A stretch of DNA of 31,282 bases from Megamonas sp. UBA1796 (GTDB lineage Bacteria > Bacillota > Negativicutes > Selenomonadales > Selenomonadaceae), in the NCBI GenBank assembly GCA_002319795.1, contig DCFU01000045.1:1-31282 (forward strand), written 5' to 3'. Below, piece after piece: positions 1 to 7,540 of this stretch. The position numbers and the translations under genes are program-made. A model generated the notes under the pieces. It did no database searches, was not told where the DNA came from, and saw nothing but the letters and a program-made list of their open reading frames with translations. Position 1 is the first letter of the stretch; each line of letters begins with the position of its first letter.

Positions 1-22
1 TCAAGTCCCATCAACCGCACCA
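1..22 (+). tRNA. 3' end of a tRNA gene (partial, cut by window start)
   Basis: The first 22 bases fit the end of a tRNA: six bases of the T loop (TCAAGT), the 3' strand of the T stem (CCCAT), the seven-base 3' strand of the acceptor stem (CAACCGC), discriminator A and an encoded CCA tail. A terminator follows at once. The 5' part lies outside the window, so the amino acid cannot be read. The implied 5' acceptor strand would be GCGGTTG, and the A discriminator is compatible with tRNA-Leu among others. Confidence 0.8.
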
Positions 23-32
23 TTTATACTTT

Positions 33-59
33 ACTCAGGCTTTTGGTCTGAGTTTTTTT
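33..59 (+). terminator. Rho-independent terminator of the tRNA gene
   Basis: ACTCAG (33-38) pairs with CTGAGT (48-53) around a 9-base loop and runs into a T tract ending at 59. It lies 11 bases after the tRNA CCA end. Confidence 0.75.
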
Positions 60-112
60 GTGCTTATTTTACATATTGTTAATTGAATATTAGGATAATT
101 TTGTGGAAAAAT

Positions 113-141
113 TTGCATTTTATACTATAAATGATTATAAT
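113..141 (+). promoter_or_regulatory. Promoter of the mqn operon
   Basis: TTGCAT (113-118) and a perfect TATAAT (136-141) are separated by 17 bp. Transcription would begin near 148, about 43 bases before the first gene. This is a sigma-70 match by eye. Confidence 0.65.
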
Positions 142-190
142 CAAAATTATGTGGTGTAATAAAATTCATTGATTAATGGGGGGAGAAAAA

Positions 191-1285
191 GTGATCGGGC
201 CAAAAGAATATAAAGATATTGAGCTAAAGAGCCTGCGCGGTGAGCGCCTGTCGCGTGAGGATGGTATACGTCTTTTTCATTGCAAGGATATTGCCTGGCT
301 GGGAGCATTGGCGAACTTTATTCGCCAAAAAAAATGCGGAGATATTGTTTATTATAATGTAAATTGTCATGTCAATCTTACGAATATATGTTTGTCGCGC
401 TGTAAGTTCTGTGCATTTGGGCGCGAGGCAGATAGTGATGGTGCCTATGCTATGACGAAAACACAGGCGATTGCTTTGGTCAAAGAGGCAGCACATGACC
501 CGCATTTGGCCGGACTCCATGTGGTTAGTGGTCTGCATCCGGATTGGTCATTTGAGGACTATCTGGATATTCTGCGTGGTCTGCATGAGGCCTTTCCAAA
601 GCTCTATATTAAAGGATTTACTGGTGTTGAGATTACTCATTTTAGTAAGATATCCGGGCTTTCTGTACGTGAGGTACTTTTGAAGCTTCAAGCTGCTGGT
701 TTGCAGGCCATAGCAGGCGGTGGTGCGGAAATACTTTCGGATCGCGTGCGCAGAGAGCTGTGTCCGAAAAAGGCGACTGCTGCTGAGTGGCTTGATGTTG
801 CGCGTACGGCGCATAAACTTGGAATTATGACGAATGCAAGTATGCTCTATGGGCATATTGAGACGCTTGAGGAGCGGGTGGATCATCTTCTGCAGCTTCG
901 TGGATTGCAGGATGAAACCGGGGGATTTCAGACGTTTATTTGCTTTCCCTTTTTGCCTAAAAATACTGCGTTGGAAAATGAGATTGTACAGACGTCTATG
1001 TGGGATGACTTACGTACGATAGCCATATCCCGGCTCATGCTGGATAATTTCAAAAATATTAAGGCATACTGGGTTATGCTTACCTTGCCAGTAGCACAGA
1101 TGGCTTTGGGTTTTGGTGCAAATGATATGGATGGTACGGTGCACAAAGAGAATATTATTCATTCGGCAGGAGCTACAAGTCCGCAGGCACTTACTGAGAG
1201 CCGGATCATTCATACGATTCGCGCGGCAGGGCGAGTACCGGCAGCCTGTGATTGCAATTTCAATATTTTACATATTTTTAATTGA
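191..1285 (+). CDS. mqnE: Aminofutalosine synthase-like radical SAM protein, copy 1
   Basis: Radical SAM enzyme of the MqnE/MqnC/CofH group. MqnE joins a chorismate-derived enolpyruvyl benzoate to S-adenosylmethionine to give aminofutalosine, an early step of the futalosine menaquinone route. The Fe-S motif C-x3-C-x2-C is at Cys67, Cys71 and Cys74, and the GGGAEILSDRVR, MLYGHIET and LQDETGGFQ blocks are typical of MqnE rather than MqnC. I place the start at GTG 191, because the in-frame ATG at 176 overlaps the purine-rich ribosome site at 178-185. It is the first of four genes in one direction, 12 bp before a second MqnE-like gene. This copy departs more from the usual MqnE blocks (AIAGGGAE instead of SLPGGGAE, LPKNT instead of HPENT), so a changed substrate is possible. 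Confidence 0.8.
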   Translation: MIGPKEYKDIELKSLRGERLSREDGIRLFHCKDIAWLGALANFIRQKKCGDIVYYNVNCHVNLTNICLSRCKFCAFGREADSDGAYAMTKTQAIALVKEAAHDPHLAGLHVVSGLHPDWSFEDYLDILRGLHEAFPKLYIKGFTGVEITHFSKISGLSVREVLLKLQAAGLQAIAGGGAEILSDRVRRELCPKKATAAEWLDVARTAHKLGIMTNASMLYGHIETLEERVDHLLQLRGLQDETGGFQTFICFPFLPKNTALENEIVQTSMWDDLRTIAISRLMLDNFKNIKAYWVMLTLPVAQMALGFGANDMDGTVHKENIIHSAGATSPQALTESRIIHTIRAAGRVPAACDCNFNILHIFN

Positions 1286-1297
1286 GGGGATAAGGGA

Positions 1298-2398
1298 ATG
1301 ACAAAATTGACGATTGCGAGGGAAAAAGCGGAACAGGGTGAAAGATTGTCTTTGGAAGATGCTCTTTGCCTTTACGAAGAAAATGATATTCTGTCTTTGG
1401 CTGCATGGGCTCGCGCAGCTAAGGAACGAAAAAGTGGCCGCAAGGTTTTTTATAATGTGAACCGTCATATCAATTTGACAAATATCTGTGTATCGGACTG
1501 TCCATTATGTGCTTTTCAGTGCCATGATGGCGATTCGCGTGGGTACCTGCTTACACATGAAAAAATTGCCGTCATTTTGAGCGAAGCTGCTAAAGCAGAG
1601 GGGCTTAATGAAATCCATATTGTCAGTGCGCTTCACCCAACGGCAGATTTTTCCTATTATCTTGCAGTGATCAGGCAGGTAAGGGCTGCTTTGCCGCAGG
1701 TTGCTATCCAGGCTTTTACACCGGTCGAAATTGTTCATTTTTCTAAGATTACTGGCAAGTCGGTAGAAGATATATTGCACATATTAAAAAAAGCCGGACT
1801 CACTTCATTGCCGGGTGGTGGTGCTGAAATTCTATCGGATCGCGTCAGGAACATAATTTGTCCTAACAAAGCTACACGTATGGAATGGATGGATACGGTT
1901 AAAACAGCGCATAGATTAGGGATACATACCAATGCAACGATGCTTTATGGACATGTGGAAACTGTCAGGGAACGTATGGAACATCTGCTTACCCTGCGGG
2001 ACATTCAGGATGAGACGGGAGGATTTCAGGCATTTGTATCATTTCCGTTCCATCCTGAAAATACAAGGTTTTCTTATCTAAAGAGGGTTGGTGCATGGGA
2101 GGATATGAAAATGATGGCGATCTCCCGTCTCATGCTGGATAATATAGAACATATCAAGGCGTTCTGGGTTATGCTTACTATGCCGGTAGCTCAGTTGGCG
2201 TTGGGATTTGGAGCCGATGATCTTGATGGTACGATTGGAGAAGAAAAAATTATTCATGCGGCAGGTGCTAAAACGAATACCGGCATTACGAGAACAAAGC
2301 TCAGACAGGTAATACGGGAGACTGGTTATGAGCCGATAGAGCGTGATAGTTTTTACCGACCAGGAGGGAAGATACAAAATGAGAATGGAATTTCGTGA
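1298..2398 (+). CDS. mqnE: Aminofutalosine synthase (MqnE), copy 2
   Basis: Second MqnE-like radical SAM protein, 366 residues, with Cys64, Cys68 and Cys71 in C-x3-C-x2-C. SLPGGGAEILSDRVR, NATMLYGHVET, IQDETGGFQAF and FHPENT closely follow standard MqnE, so this copy is the better candidate for the true aminofutalosine synthase. It follows copy 1 after 12 bp, and its last 20 bases overlap the start of mqnC, which suggests translational coupling. The two copies are clearly homologous along their whole length but are not recent duplicates: their codons and many residues differ. Both keep the Fe-S ligands, so neither looks like a pseudogene. Confidence 0.85.
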   Translation: MTKLTIAREKAEQGERLSLEDALCLYEENDILSLAAWARAAKERKSGRKVFYNVNRHINLTNICVSDCPLCAFQCHDGDSRGYLLTHEKIAVILSEAAKAEGLNEIHIVSALHPTADFSYYLAVIRQVRAALPQVAIQAFTPVEIVHFSKITGKSVEDILHILKKAGLTSLPGGGAEILSDRVRNIICPNKATRMEWMDTVKTAHRLGIHTNATMLYGHVETVRERMEHLLTLRDIQDETGGFQAFVSFPFHPENTRFSYLKRVGAWEDMKMMAISRLMLDNIEHIKAFWVMLTMPVAQLALGFGADDLDGTIGEEKIIHAAGAKTNTGITRTKLRQVIRETGYEPIERDSFYRPGGKIQNENGIS

Positions 2399-3404
2399 AG
2401 CCGTTGCGCTTTTGACAGAGAGTGATCCTGTAACATTGGGAAAAGCGGCAGATGAAAAACGCCGCCAACGCTATGATGACACGGTTACTTTTGTTATTGA
2501 CCGCAATATAAATTATACAAATGTCTGTATAAATGCATGTCGTTTTTGTGCATTTTTTCGCAGCGAGGGTGCGCCGGACGCCTATGTGCTTACTGAAGAG
2601 GAAATACTCGATAAGGTCGGGGAAGCGGTAGCAGCCGGAGGTACACAAATTATGCTGCAGGGAGGTCTGCATCCAGGACTTGAGTTTTCTTTTTATTTAC
2701 AATTACTGCGGCATATCAAAGAAAAATATGATATTACGATACATTCTTTTTCACCGGCTGAAATTGTCCACTTTGCGTGTTTGGCGAATCTTACGATTAG
2801 TGAGACATTAAAGCGGCTGCAGGACGCCGGATTGGATTCGCTCCCGGGGGGTGGAGCAGAAATCCTGGCCGATGAGGTGAGACAAAGAGTAAGTGAAAGG
2901 AAAATCTGTTCGGCTGACTGGCTTGAGGTAATGCGGTGTGCACATAGCATCGGTATGAAAAGCACGGCTACGATGGTGATAGGCTTAGGTGAGACAATGG
3001 CGCAGAGAGTAGAGCATATGGAAAAAATCCGTGCTCTTCAGGATGAAACTGGTGGGTTTCGCGCTTTTATCACCTGGACATTTCAACCAGGCAACACTGT
3101 TTTAGGGGGGGATAAGACTTCTTCATGGGATTATCTCAAGACTTTGGCTATGACGCGTTTGTATCTTGATAATATCCCACATATTCAGGGATCGTGGGTT
3201 ACGCAGGGAGAACGTATCGGTCAGCTTACACTAGCGTTTGGCGCAGATGATCTTGGCAGCATCATGTTAGAAGAGAATGTTGTACGGGCGGCGGGAACTT
3301 CGTACGAGATGTCAGTTCAAAAGATGACGGATTTGATCCGGGGGGCTGGCCGCAAACCGGCACAGCGTGATACAGAATATCATATTTGCAAAAAATTTGA
3401 ATGA
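2379..3404 (+). CDS. mqnC: Cyclic dehypoxanthinyl futalosine synthase (MqnC)
   Basis: Radical SAM enzyme that cyclises dehypoxanthinyl futalosine in the futalosine menaquinone route. The 341-residue protein has Cys50, Cys54 and Cys57 (C-x3-C-x2-C), and MqnC-type blocks: DRNINYTNVC, GGTQIMLQGGLHP, IHSFSPAEI, SLPGGGAEILADEVR, FITWTFQPGNT and GSWVTQG. I chose ATG 2379 because GGAGGG lies at 2363-2368; an in-frame upstream codon at 2343 would add 12 residues and lacks such a site. The gene overlaps the end of mqnE copy 2 by 20 bases, and its stop lies inside the ribosome site region of the next gene, so all four genes look like one coupled unit. Confidence 0.88.
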   Translation: MRMEFREAVALLTESDPVTLGKAADEKRRQRYDDTVTFVIDRNINYTNVCINACRFCAFFRSEGAPDAYVLTEEEILDKVGEAVAAGGTQIMLQGGLHPGLEFSFYLQLLRHIKEKYDITIHSFSPAEIVHFACLANLTISETLKRLQDAGLDSLPGGGAEILADEVRQRVSERKICSADWLEVMRCAHSIGMKSTATMVIGLGETMAQRVEHMEKIRALQDETGGFRAFITWTFQPGNTVLGGDKTSSWDYLKTLAMTRLYLDNIPHIQGSWVTQGERIGQLTLAFGADDLGSIMLEENVVRAAGTSYEMSVQKMTDLIRGAGRKPAQRDTEYHICKKFE

Positions 3405-3418
3405 GGTGAAGATAGAGA

Positions 3419-4267
3419 ATGGAACAAGAAATACCACAGGCTGACTTTGCCCTGGTGGGAGGATCGGGGACACTTTCCAGTAATTTCCCGGTAAACTCTG
3501 TCAGCAGGGACGTAAAAATATTGTCGGATAATCTTTATTTTACAACACCTTACGGCAGAAGTCCGGCATTTCGCTTGTTTTCTGTGGGGGAAAAGCGCGT
3601 CCTGACCTGCCGTATGCATGGCTGGCGCAGTGGTGTTACGCGTGCAGATGCATCCAGACAGGTGTTTTGGACCTTTCGGGAAGCTGGAGTCAAGCGTATC
3701 CTTTCGGAAGGCGGCGTCGGGACAGTAAATCCGCTTCTGGATCCGCGGGATTTCCTAATTCCGGATGATTATCTGGATTTTTCGGTGCGCAAGGATGTAA
3801 TGCTGGATGGCAGATACCTTCTCATTATGCGGGATGCGTTGTGTCCGGAACTCCGAGAGACACTCATTGCTGCGACGAAGCGCCGGTTTACCGGGCGCGT
3901 ATTCACGCGGGGAATCTATGCGGTTACGGATGGACGCCATTTTGAGAGTCCGGCAGAGATTGCGATGATGAGGGGACAGGCGGACATTGTCGGACAGAGT
4001 ATTGTGCCCGAGGTTTATCTGGCCAGAGAGATTGGCGCCTGTTATGCGGGACTATATTTTGTCGTCAACTACGGAGAGGGACTTCGCAGAGAGTGGTCAC
4101 ATGAAACTATGAAGGATATTTTTTATCAGGATGCGCCGATGATCGGAGAAATCATTCTCGATGCCATACGAAGCATTGATGCACGTGGAACCCACTGCGC
4201 ATGTCGTGAGCTTCGTAAGGAAACGCTTCTGAAGGATGTTTATGATAGCATTTCTGCCAAGGGCTAG
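3419..4267 (+). CDS. MTAP/PNP-family nucleoside phosphorylase, probable futalosine-type nucleosidase
   Basis: The 282-residue protein belongs to the methylthioadenosine phosphorylase/purine nucleoside phosphorylase family: GGSGT (14-18), the loop ending LIPDDYLDF (113-121), HFESPAEI (174-181), and PEVYLAREIGACYAGL (197-212). It is the last gene of the mqn operon, where removal of the purine base from (amino)futalosine is the step needed before MqnC and no MqnB is present, so that is the likely job. Unusual sites: the usual Arg-His-Gly phosphate segment reads Met-His-Gly (66-68), and the base-recognition region reads Val-Asn-Tyr (Asn217) where adenosine-type MTAPs carry Asp. Asn would favour a 6-oxopurine such as hypoxanthine. 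A role in methylthioadenosine salvage is the alternative. Confidence 0.7.
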   Translation: MEQEIPQADFALVGGSGTLSSNFPVNSVSRDVKILSDNLYFTTPYGRSPAFRLFSVGEKRVLTCRMHGWRSGVTRADASRQVFWTFREAGVKRILSEGGVGTVNPLLDPRDFLIPDDYLDFSVRKDVMLDGRYLLIMRDALCPELRETLIAATKRRFTGRVFTRGIYAVTDGRHFESPAEIAMMRGQADIVGQSIVPEVYLAREIGACYAGLYFVVNYGEGLRREWSHETMKDIFYQDAPMIGEIILDAIRSIDARGTHCACRELRKETLLKDVYDSISAKG

Positions 4268-4307
4268 TGTACATTACGCCCGGTTTATAGCGACTGACGA
4301 TAAATAG

Positions 4308-4369
4308 ATAAGCCTCTTGTGCAGAGTGCCGGATTCATGGTGGCGAGCTCTGAAGAGGCTTATTTTTAT
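4308..4369 (+). terminator. Terminator after the mqn operon
   Basis: An 11-bp perfect stem, ATAAGCCTCTT (4308-4318) with AAGAGGCTTAT (4353-4363), is followed by a T-rich tail. Its 34-base interior holds a second stem (GCAGAG at 4321-4326, CTCTG at 4348-4352), so the whole forms a two-part hairpin that is longer than a normal terminator. Confidence 0.75.
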
Positions 4370-4433
4370 ATATTGCTGTGGTGCGTGTAAAAAATGCAGG
4401 CAGTTCCTATTGTTTATAGGTCATATTTTTGTG

Positions 4434-4460
4434 AACAAATACTATAGCAGAGTATTTGTT
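4434..4460. repeat. Perfect 10-bp inverted repeat
   Basis: AACAAATACT (4434-4443) and AGTATTTGTT (4451-4460) are exact reverse complements around the 7-base loop ATAGCAG. It lies 34 bp upstream of the regulator's -35 box. It could be a dimeric protein site or an AT-rich hairpin; it is not followed by a clean T tract. Confidence 0.7.
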
Positions 4461-4493
4461 TAATTCTATATTATGTAAACAATTAAAAAACAC

Positions 4494-4522
4494 TAGACAA
4501 ACTGGAGAAAATAAATTAAAAT
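4494..4522 (+). promoter_or_regulatory. Promoter of the KDG-cluster LacI regulator
   Basis: TAGACA (4494-4499) and TAAAAT (4517-4522) with a 17-bp spacer. The start point would be near 4529, just before the AACGA-TT-TCGTT palindrome. Confidence 0.55.
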
Positions 4523-4533
4523 GAGATATGTAA

Positions 4534-4545
4534 AACGATTTCGTT
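4534..4545. promoter_or_regulatory. Candidate LacI-type operator (autoregulation)
   Basis: AACGATTTCGTT is a perfect 5+2+5 palindrome about 5-16 bases after the predicted start point, a position where binding would block transcription. The adjacent LacI-family gene is the obvious binder, but this is inferred from position. Confidence 0.5.
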
Positions 4546-4581
4546 AAAAGTTTACTATACCGTTGCTTGGAGTGGAGATTT

Positions 4582-5592
4582 ATGGATAAGGCCAGAGCCA
4601 AAAGAGTTACGATTGTTGACGTTGCAGCCAAGGCTGGTGTTTCCAAGACGACGATTTCCCGGTATCTGAATGGCAAGTTCGAGTATATGTCGGAAAAGTC
4701 CCGGGAACGTATCACTGGGGTCATCAAGGAGATGGGATATCGGCCCAACAACCTTGCACGCAGCTTGAAGTCACAGCATAGCCGTATGCTCGGTGTTATC
4801 GTATCGGACATTACGAGTCCTTTTTCGCCCATTCTGCTTAAGGGAATCAGCGATTGCTGTGAAAGATACGGGTATCGTATTCTTATAGCCAATTCAGATG
4901 ATGACCCCGCCAAGGAAAGAGAATATATTCTTTCCATGCTGGATCAGCAGGTGGATGGTATTATTTTAAATACGGCTGGTAAGAATACGGATTTTCTCAT
5001 GGAAGTCGCTAAGAATGGTGTTCCGTTTGTTTTGGCAGACCGTCCGTTGGAAGTCAAGCTTTTTGATACGGTCCGTACAGCAGATCAGGAGATTATGGTC
5101 GAGCTTCTTCGTTATCTGAAAGGAGAAGGCTATGAGCGCGTAGGTTTTTTCCTGGAATCTCTTACGAATACTACGCGTATTCGTCGCTGCAATGCCTTTC
5201 GTGATACTTATCCGGAGATTTTTCATGAGGCTGCGCCAATCTATTTATTGGACAGTCAGGCAGACCATGAGACGGTTTTGCGGCGATTTATGCTGGAAAA
5301 CGAGGGCAAGCGCAAGGCTGTTTATGCAGCCAATGGTGTGGTTACGATGCATGTGGTTAAGGCTATGCAGAATCTGGGACTTCAGTTTCCTGCGGATATT
5401 GGGGTCTGTGGTTTTGATGACTGGGATTGGATGAGCCTTGTGAGTGGAGGACTGACAGCGGTGAAACAGCCAACCTATCGAGTTGGCCGTGAATGTGTGA
5501 AGCGCATGATGCACCGCCTGCATCGTAATAAGAGTGCTATGCCGAAGAATATCGAACTGCCATGTACCATCATAGTGCGTGGTTCTACCTGA
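4582..5592 (+). CDS. LacI-family transcriptional regulator of KDG metabolism
   Basis: The 336-residue protein has the LacI/GalR layout: an N-terminal helix-turn-helix (TIVDVAAKAGVSKTTISRYL), a hinge segment ending NNLARSLK, and a periplasmic-binding-protein-like ligand domain starting at MLGVIVSDI and ending in CGFDDWDWMSL. I place the start at ATG 4582, downstream of GGAGTGGAG at 4569-4577; an upstream TTG at 4567 falls inside that ribosome site. It stands at the head of kdgK-kduI-kduD-kdgT-eda in the same direction, so it most likely responds to KDG or a related keto-sugar acid, as KdgR of Bacillus does. The effector is inferred from neighbours only. Confidence 0.85.
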   Translation: MDKARAKRVTIVDVAAKAGVSKTTISRYLNGKFEYMSEKSRERITGVIKEMGYRPNNLARSLKSQHSRMLGVIVSDITSPFSPILLKGISDCCERYGYRILIANSDDDPAKEREYILSMLDQQVDGIILNTAGKNTDFLMEVAKNGVPFVLADRPLEVKLFDTVRTADQEIMVELLRYLKGEGYERVGFFLESLTNTTRIRRCNAFRDTYPEIFHEAAPIYLLDSQADHETVLRRFMLENEGKRKAVYAANGVVTMHVVKAMQNLGLQFPADIGVCGFDDWDWMSLVSGGLTAVKQPTYRVGRECVKRMMHRLHRNKSAMPKNIELPCTIIVRGST

Positions 5593-5644
5593 AGGAGGCT
5601 GTTTTTTGTAACGCAGCCCGATAAAGGTTTTTTTTCGGTTTCTA

Positions 5645-5660
5645 TGTAAACCGGTAAACA
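5645..5660. promoter_or_regulatory. Candidate LacI-type operator before kdgK
   Basis: TGTAAACCGGTAAACA is an imperfect 16-bp palindrome with central ACCGGT and matched TGT/ACA ends, the central-CG form common for LacI-family sites. Its AAACCG (5648-5653) can instead pair with CGGTTT at 5636-5641 as an RNA hairpin, so the element may act in DNA, RNA or both. I could not find a convincing promoter beside it; kdgK may be read through from the regulator gene. Confidence 0.45.
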
Positions 5661-5687
5661 TTATAAATTATTTTAGGAGGTATCTCT

Positions 5688-6635
5688 ATGATTGAAGTAC
5701 TTACCATAGGTGAGCCCATGGGGCTTATGGTAGCGGATGAGGTAAAGCCGCTTAAGGATGTAGAGCATTATACACGATTTCTTTGCGGTGCGGAACTTAA
5801 TTTTGCGGTAGGCATTGCCCGGTTAAAGCATGGCGTAGCCTATATCAGCCGCGTGGGTAAGGATCCGTTTGGCGCACATATCAAGGATTTTTTGCAGGAA
5901 AATCAGATCGATAACCGTTACGTAAATTACGATGATGAATTCATGACGGGAATGCAGCTGAAAGCAAAAGTTGAATCCGGTGATCCGGAGGTAGTAAATT
6001 TCCGTAAAAATACAGCATTTTCCCATATGACACCTGAAGATATCGGAAATATTGATTGGTCAACAATCAAGCATCTGCATTCTACAGGCATTCCTCCAGC
6101 GTTGTCACTTTCCTGCCGTGAGACAGCTGGAAAGCTTATGGATACTGCACGTGAGAAGGGGGTACGCATTTCTTTTGATCCGAATCTTCGTCCGGCTCTT
6201 TGGAAAAGTAAGGAGGAGATGATTCGTGCCATCAATCATCTTGCAACCAAGGCAGATATAGTGCTGCCAGGCGTGAGCGAGGGAGAGATACTTATGGGCT
6301 CGCGTGAACCGGAACAGATTGCTGATTTTTATTTGCAGCAGCCAGGCACACATACCAAGACCGTTATAGTCAAGGTAGGCGCTGAAGGTTCTTTTGTAAA
6401 AACGGCGGATGGTAAGAGCTTCAAGTCACCGGCGTTTAAAGTCGAGCACGTTGTCGATACCGTAGGTGCTGGTGATGGGTTTGCCGTGGGTACTATCAGT
6501 GCGCTTTTGGAAGGTATGACGATGGAAGAGGCTGTGCATCGGGGTGCGGCTATCGGAGCTTTGGCGGTAATGGTACGCGGTGACAATGAGGGGCTTCCAA
6601 CGCGAGAACAACTCCAGGCATTCATGCATCCATAA
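5688..6635 (+). CDS. kdgK: 2-keto-3-deoxygluconate kinase
   Basis: PfkB-family sugar kinase of 315 residues, which phosphorylates KDG to KDPG in the cytoplasm. The N-terminal TIGEPMG and CGAELNFAVG blocks bind the sugar, and the C-terminal signature DTVGAGDGFAVG carries the catalytic Asp263. SFDPNLRP is the family block in the middle of the fold. AGGAGG lies just before ATG 5688. The neighbours kduI, kduD, kdgT and eda fix the substrate as KDG rather than fructose or ribose. It follows the LacI-type gene by 95 bp, a gap that contains the candidate operator. Confidence 0.9.
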   Translation: MIEVLTIGEPMGLMVADEVKPLKDVEHYTRFLCGAELNFAVGIARLKHGVAYISRVGKDPFGAHIKDFLQENQIDNRYVNYDDEFMTGMQLKAKVESGDPEVVNFRKNTAFSHMTPEDIGNIDWSTIKHLHSTGIPPALSLSCRETAGKLMDTAREKGVRISFDPNLRPALWKSKEEMIRAINHLATKADIVLPGVSEGEILMGSREPEQIADFYLQQPGTHTKTVIVKVGAEGSFVKTADGKSFKSPAFKVEHVVDTVGAGDGFAVGTISALLEGMTMEEAVHRGAAIGALAVMVRGDNEGLPTREQLQAFMHP

Positions 6636-6682
6636 TTAACCATGTTATGTTTAAGTAGTTATAATGAGGAGGTATTTGTGGT

Positions 6683-7525
6683 ATGGATATTCGTTATTCA
6701 GCAAATCAGCGCGATTTTAAACGTTACACGACGGAGGAAATTCGCCGGGAATTTCTTATCGAAAATCTTTTTAAGCCGAATGAGGTGACGGCAACTTATT
6801 CACATGTTGACCGCATGGTAGCTTTTGGCTGTATGCCGACGACTGAGACTGTTTCGCTTGATAAGGGAATTGATGTGTGGCATAATTTTGGGACGAATTT
6901 CATTCTGGAACGCCGCGAAATCGGTATTTTCAATGTTGGCGGAGCGGGAACCATTACAGCGGATGGTACGGAGTATAAGCTTGCTTATAAGGATTGCCTT
7001 TATGTGACTATGGGGACAAAGGAAGTTCTTTTTAAGAGTGACTATGCGGCAAAACCTGCAAAATTCTATATGGTTTCAGCCCCGGCACATAAGCCTTGCC
7101 AGACGAAGTTTCTCTCGATACAGGATGCCAAGAAGGTTCCCTGCGGTGCAATGGAAACAGCCAATGATCGCGTGATAAATCAGTTCATCCATCCGGATGT
7201 ATTGGAAACCTGTCAGCTTTCGATGGGCATGACGGCTTTAAAGCCGGGCAGTGTCTGGAATACGATGCCGGCGCATACGCATGAGCGCCGTATGGAACTT
7301 TATTTCTATTTTGAGATTCCGGAAGAGAATGTTGTATTTCATATGATGGGTGAAGGGCAGCAAACACGCCATATCGTTATGCAGAGTGAGCAGGCAGTCA
7401 TAAGTCCGTCATGGAGCATTCATGCTGGATGCGGTACATCGAATTATACCTTTATCTGGGCTATGGGCGGTGAGAATAAGGCATTTACAGATATGGACGA
7501 TATTAAAAAAACTGATTTACGTTGA
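6683..7525 (+). CDS. kduI: 5-keto-4-deoxyuronate isomerase
   Basis: KduI turns 4-deoxy-L-threo-5-hexosulose uronate, from unsaturated uronates of pectin-like polymers, into 3-deoxy-D-glycero-2,5-hexodiulosonate. The 280-residue length matches the family. The metal-binding cupin motif is complete: His198, His200, Glu205 in PAHTHERRME and His247 in SIHAGCG, close to the E. coli numbering. The N-terminus RYSANQRDFKRYTTEE is also family-typical. AGGAGG at 6667-6672 precedes ATG 6683. It lies 47 bp after kdgK and 15 bp before the start of kduD, its partner in the pathway. Confidence 0.95.
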   Translation: MDIRYSANQRDFKRYTTEEIRREFLIENLFKPNEVTATYSHVDRMVAFGCMPTTETVSLDKGIDVWHNFGTNFILERREIGIFNVGGAGTITADGTEYKLAYKDCLYVTMGTKEVLFKSDYAAKPAKFYMVSAPAHKPCQTKFLSIQDAKKVPCGAMETANDRVINQFIHPDVLETCQLSMGMTALKPGSVWNTMPAHTHERRMELYFYFEIPEENVVFHMMGEGQQTRHIVMQSEQAVISPSWSIHAGCGTSNYTFIWAMGGENKAFTDMDDIKKTDLR

Positions 7526-7540
7526 GAGGTGTATGTAAAA

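Larger units (their letters stand above)
4268..4581. other. Intergenic region between the mqn operon and lacI-type gene
   Basis: This 314-base gap holds the mqn terminator, a small hairpin (CCTAT 4406-4410, ATAGG 4416-4420), a 10-bp perfect inverted repeat at 4434-4460, and the promoter and operator of the regulator gene. No open reading frame with a ribosome site was seen. Confidence 0.7.
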
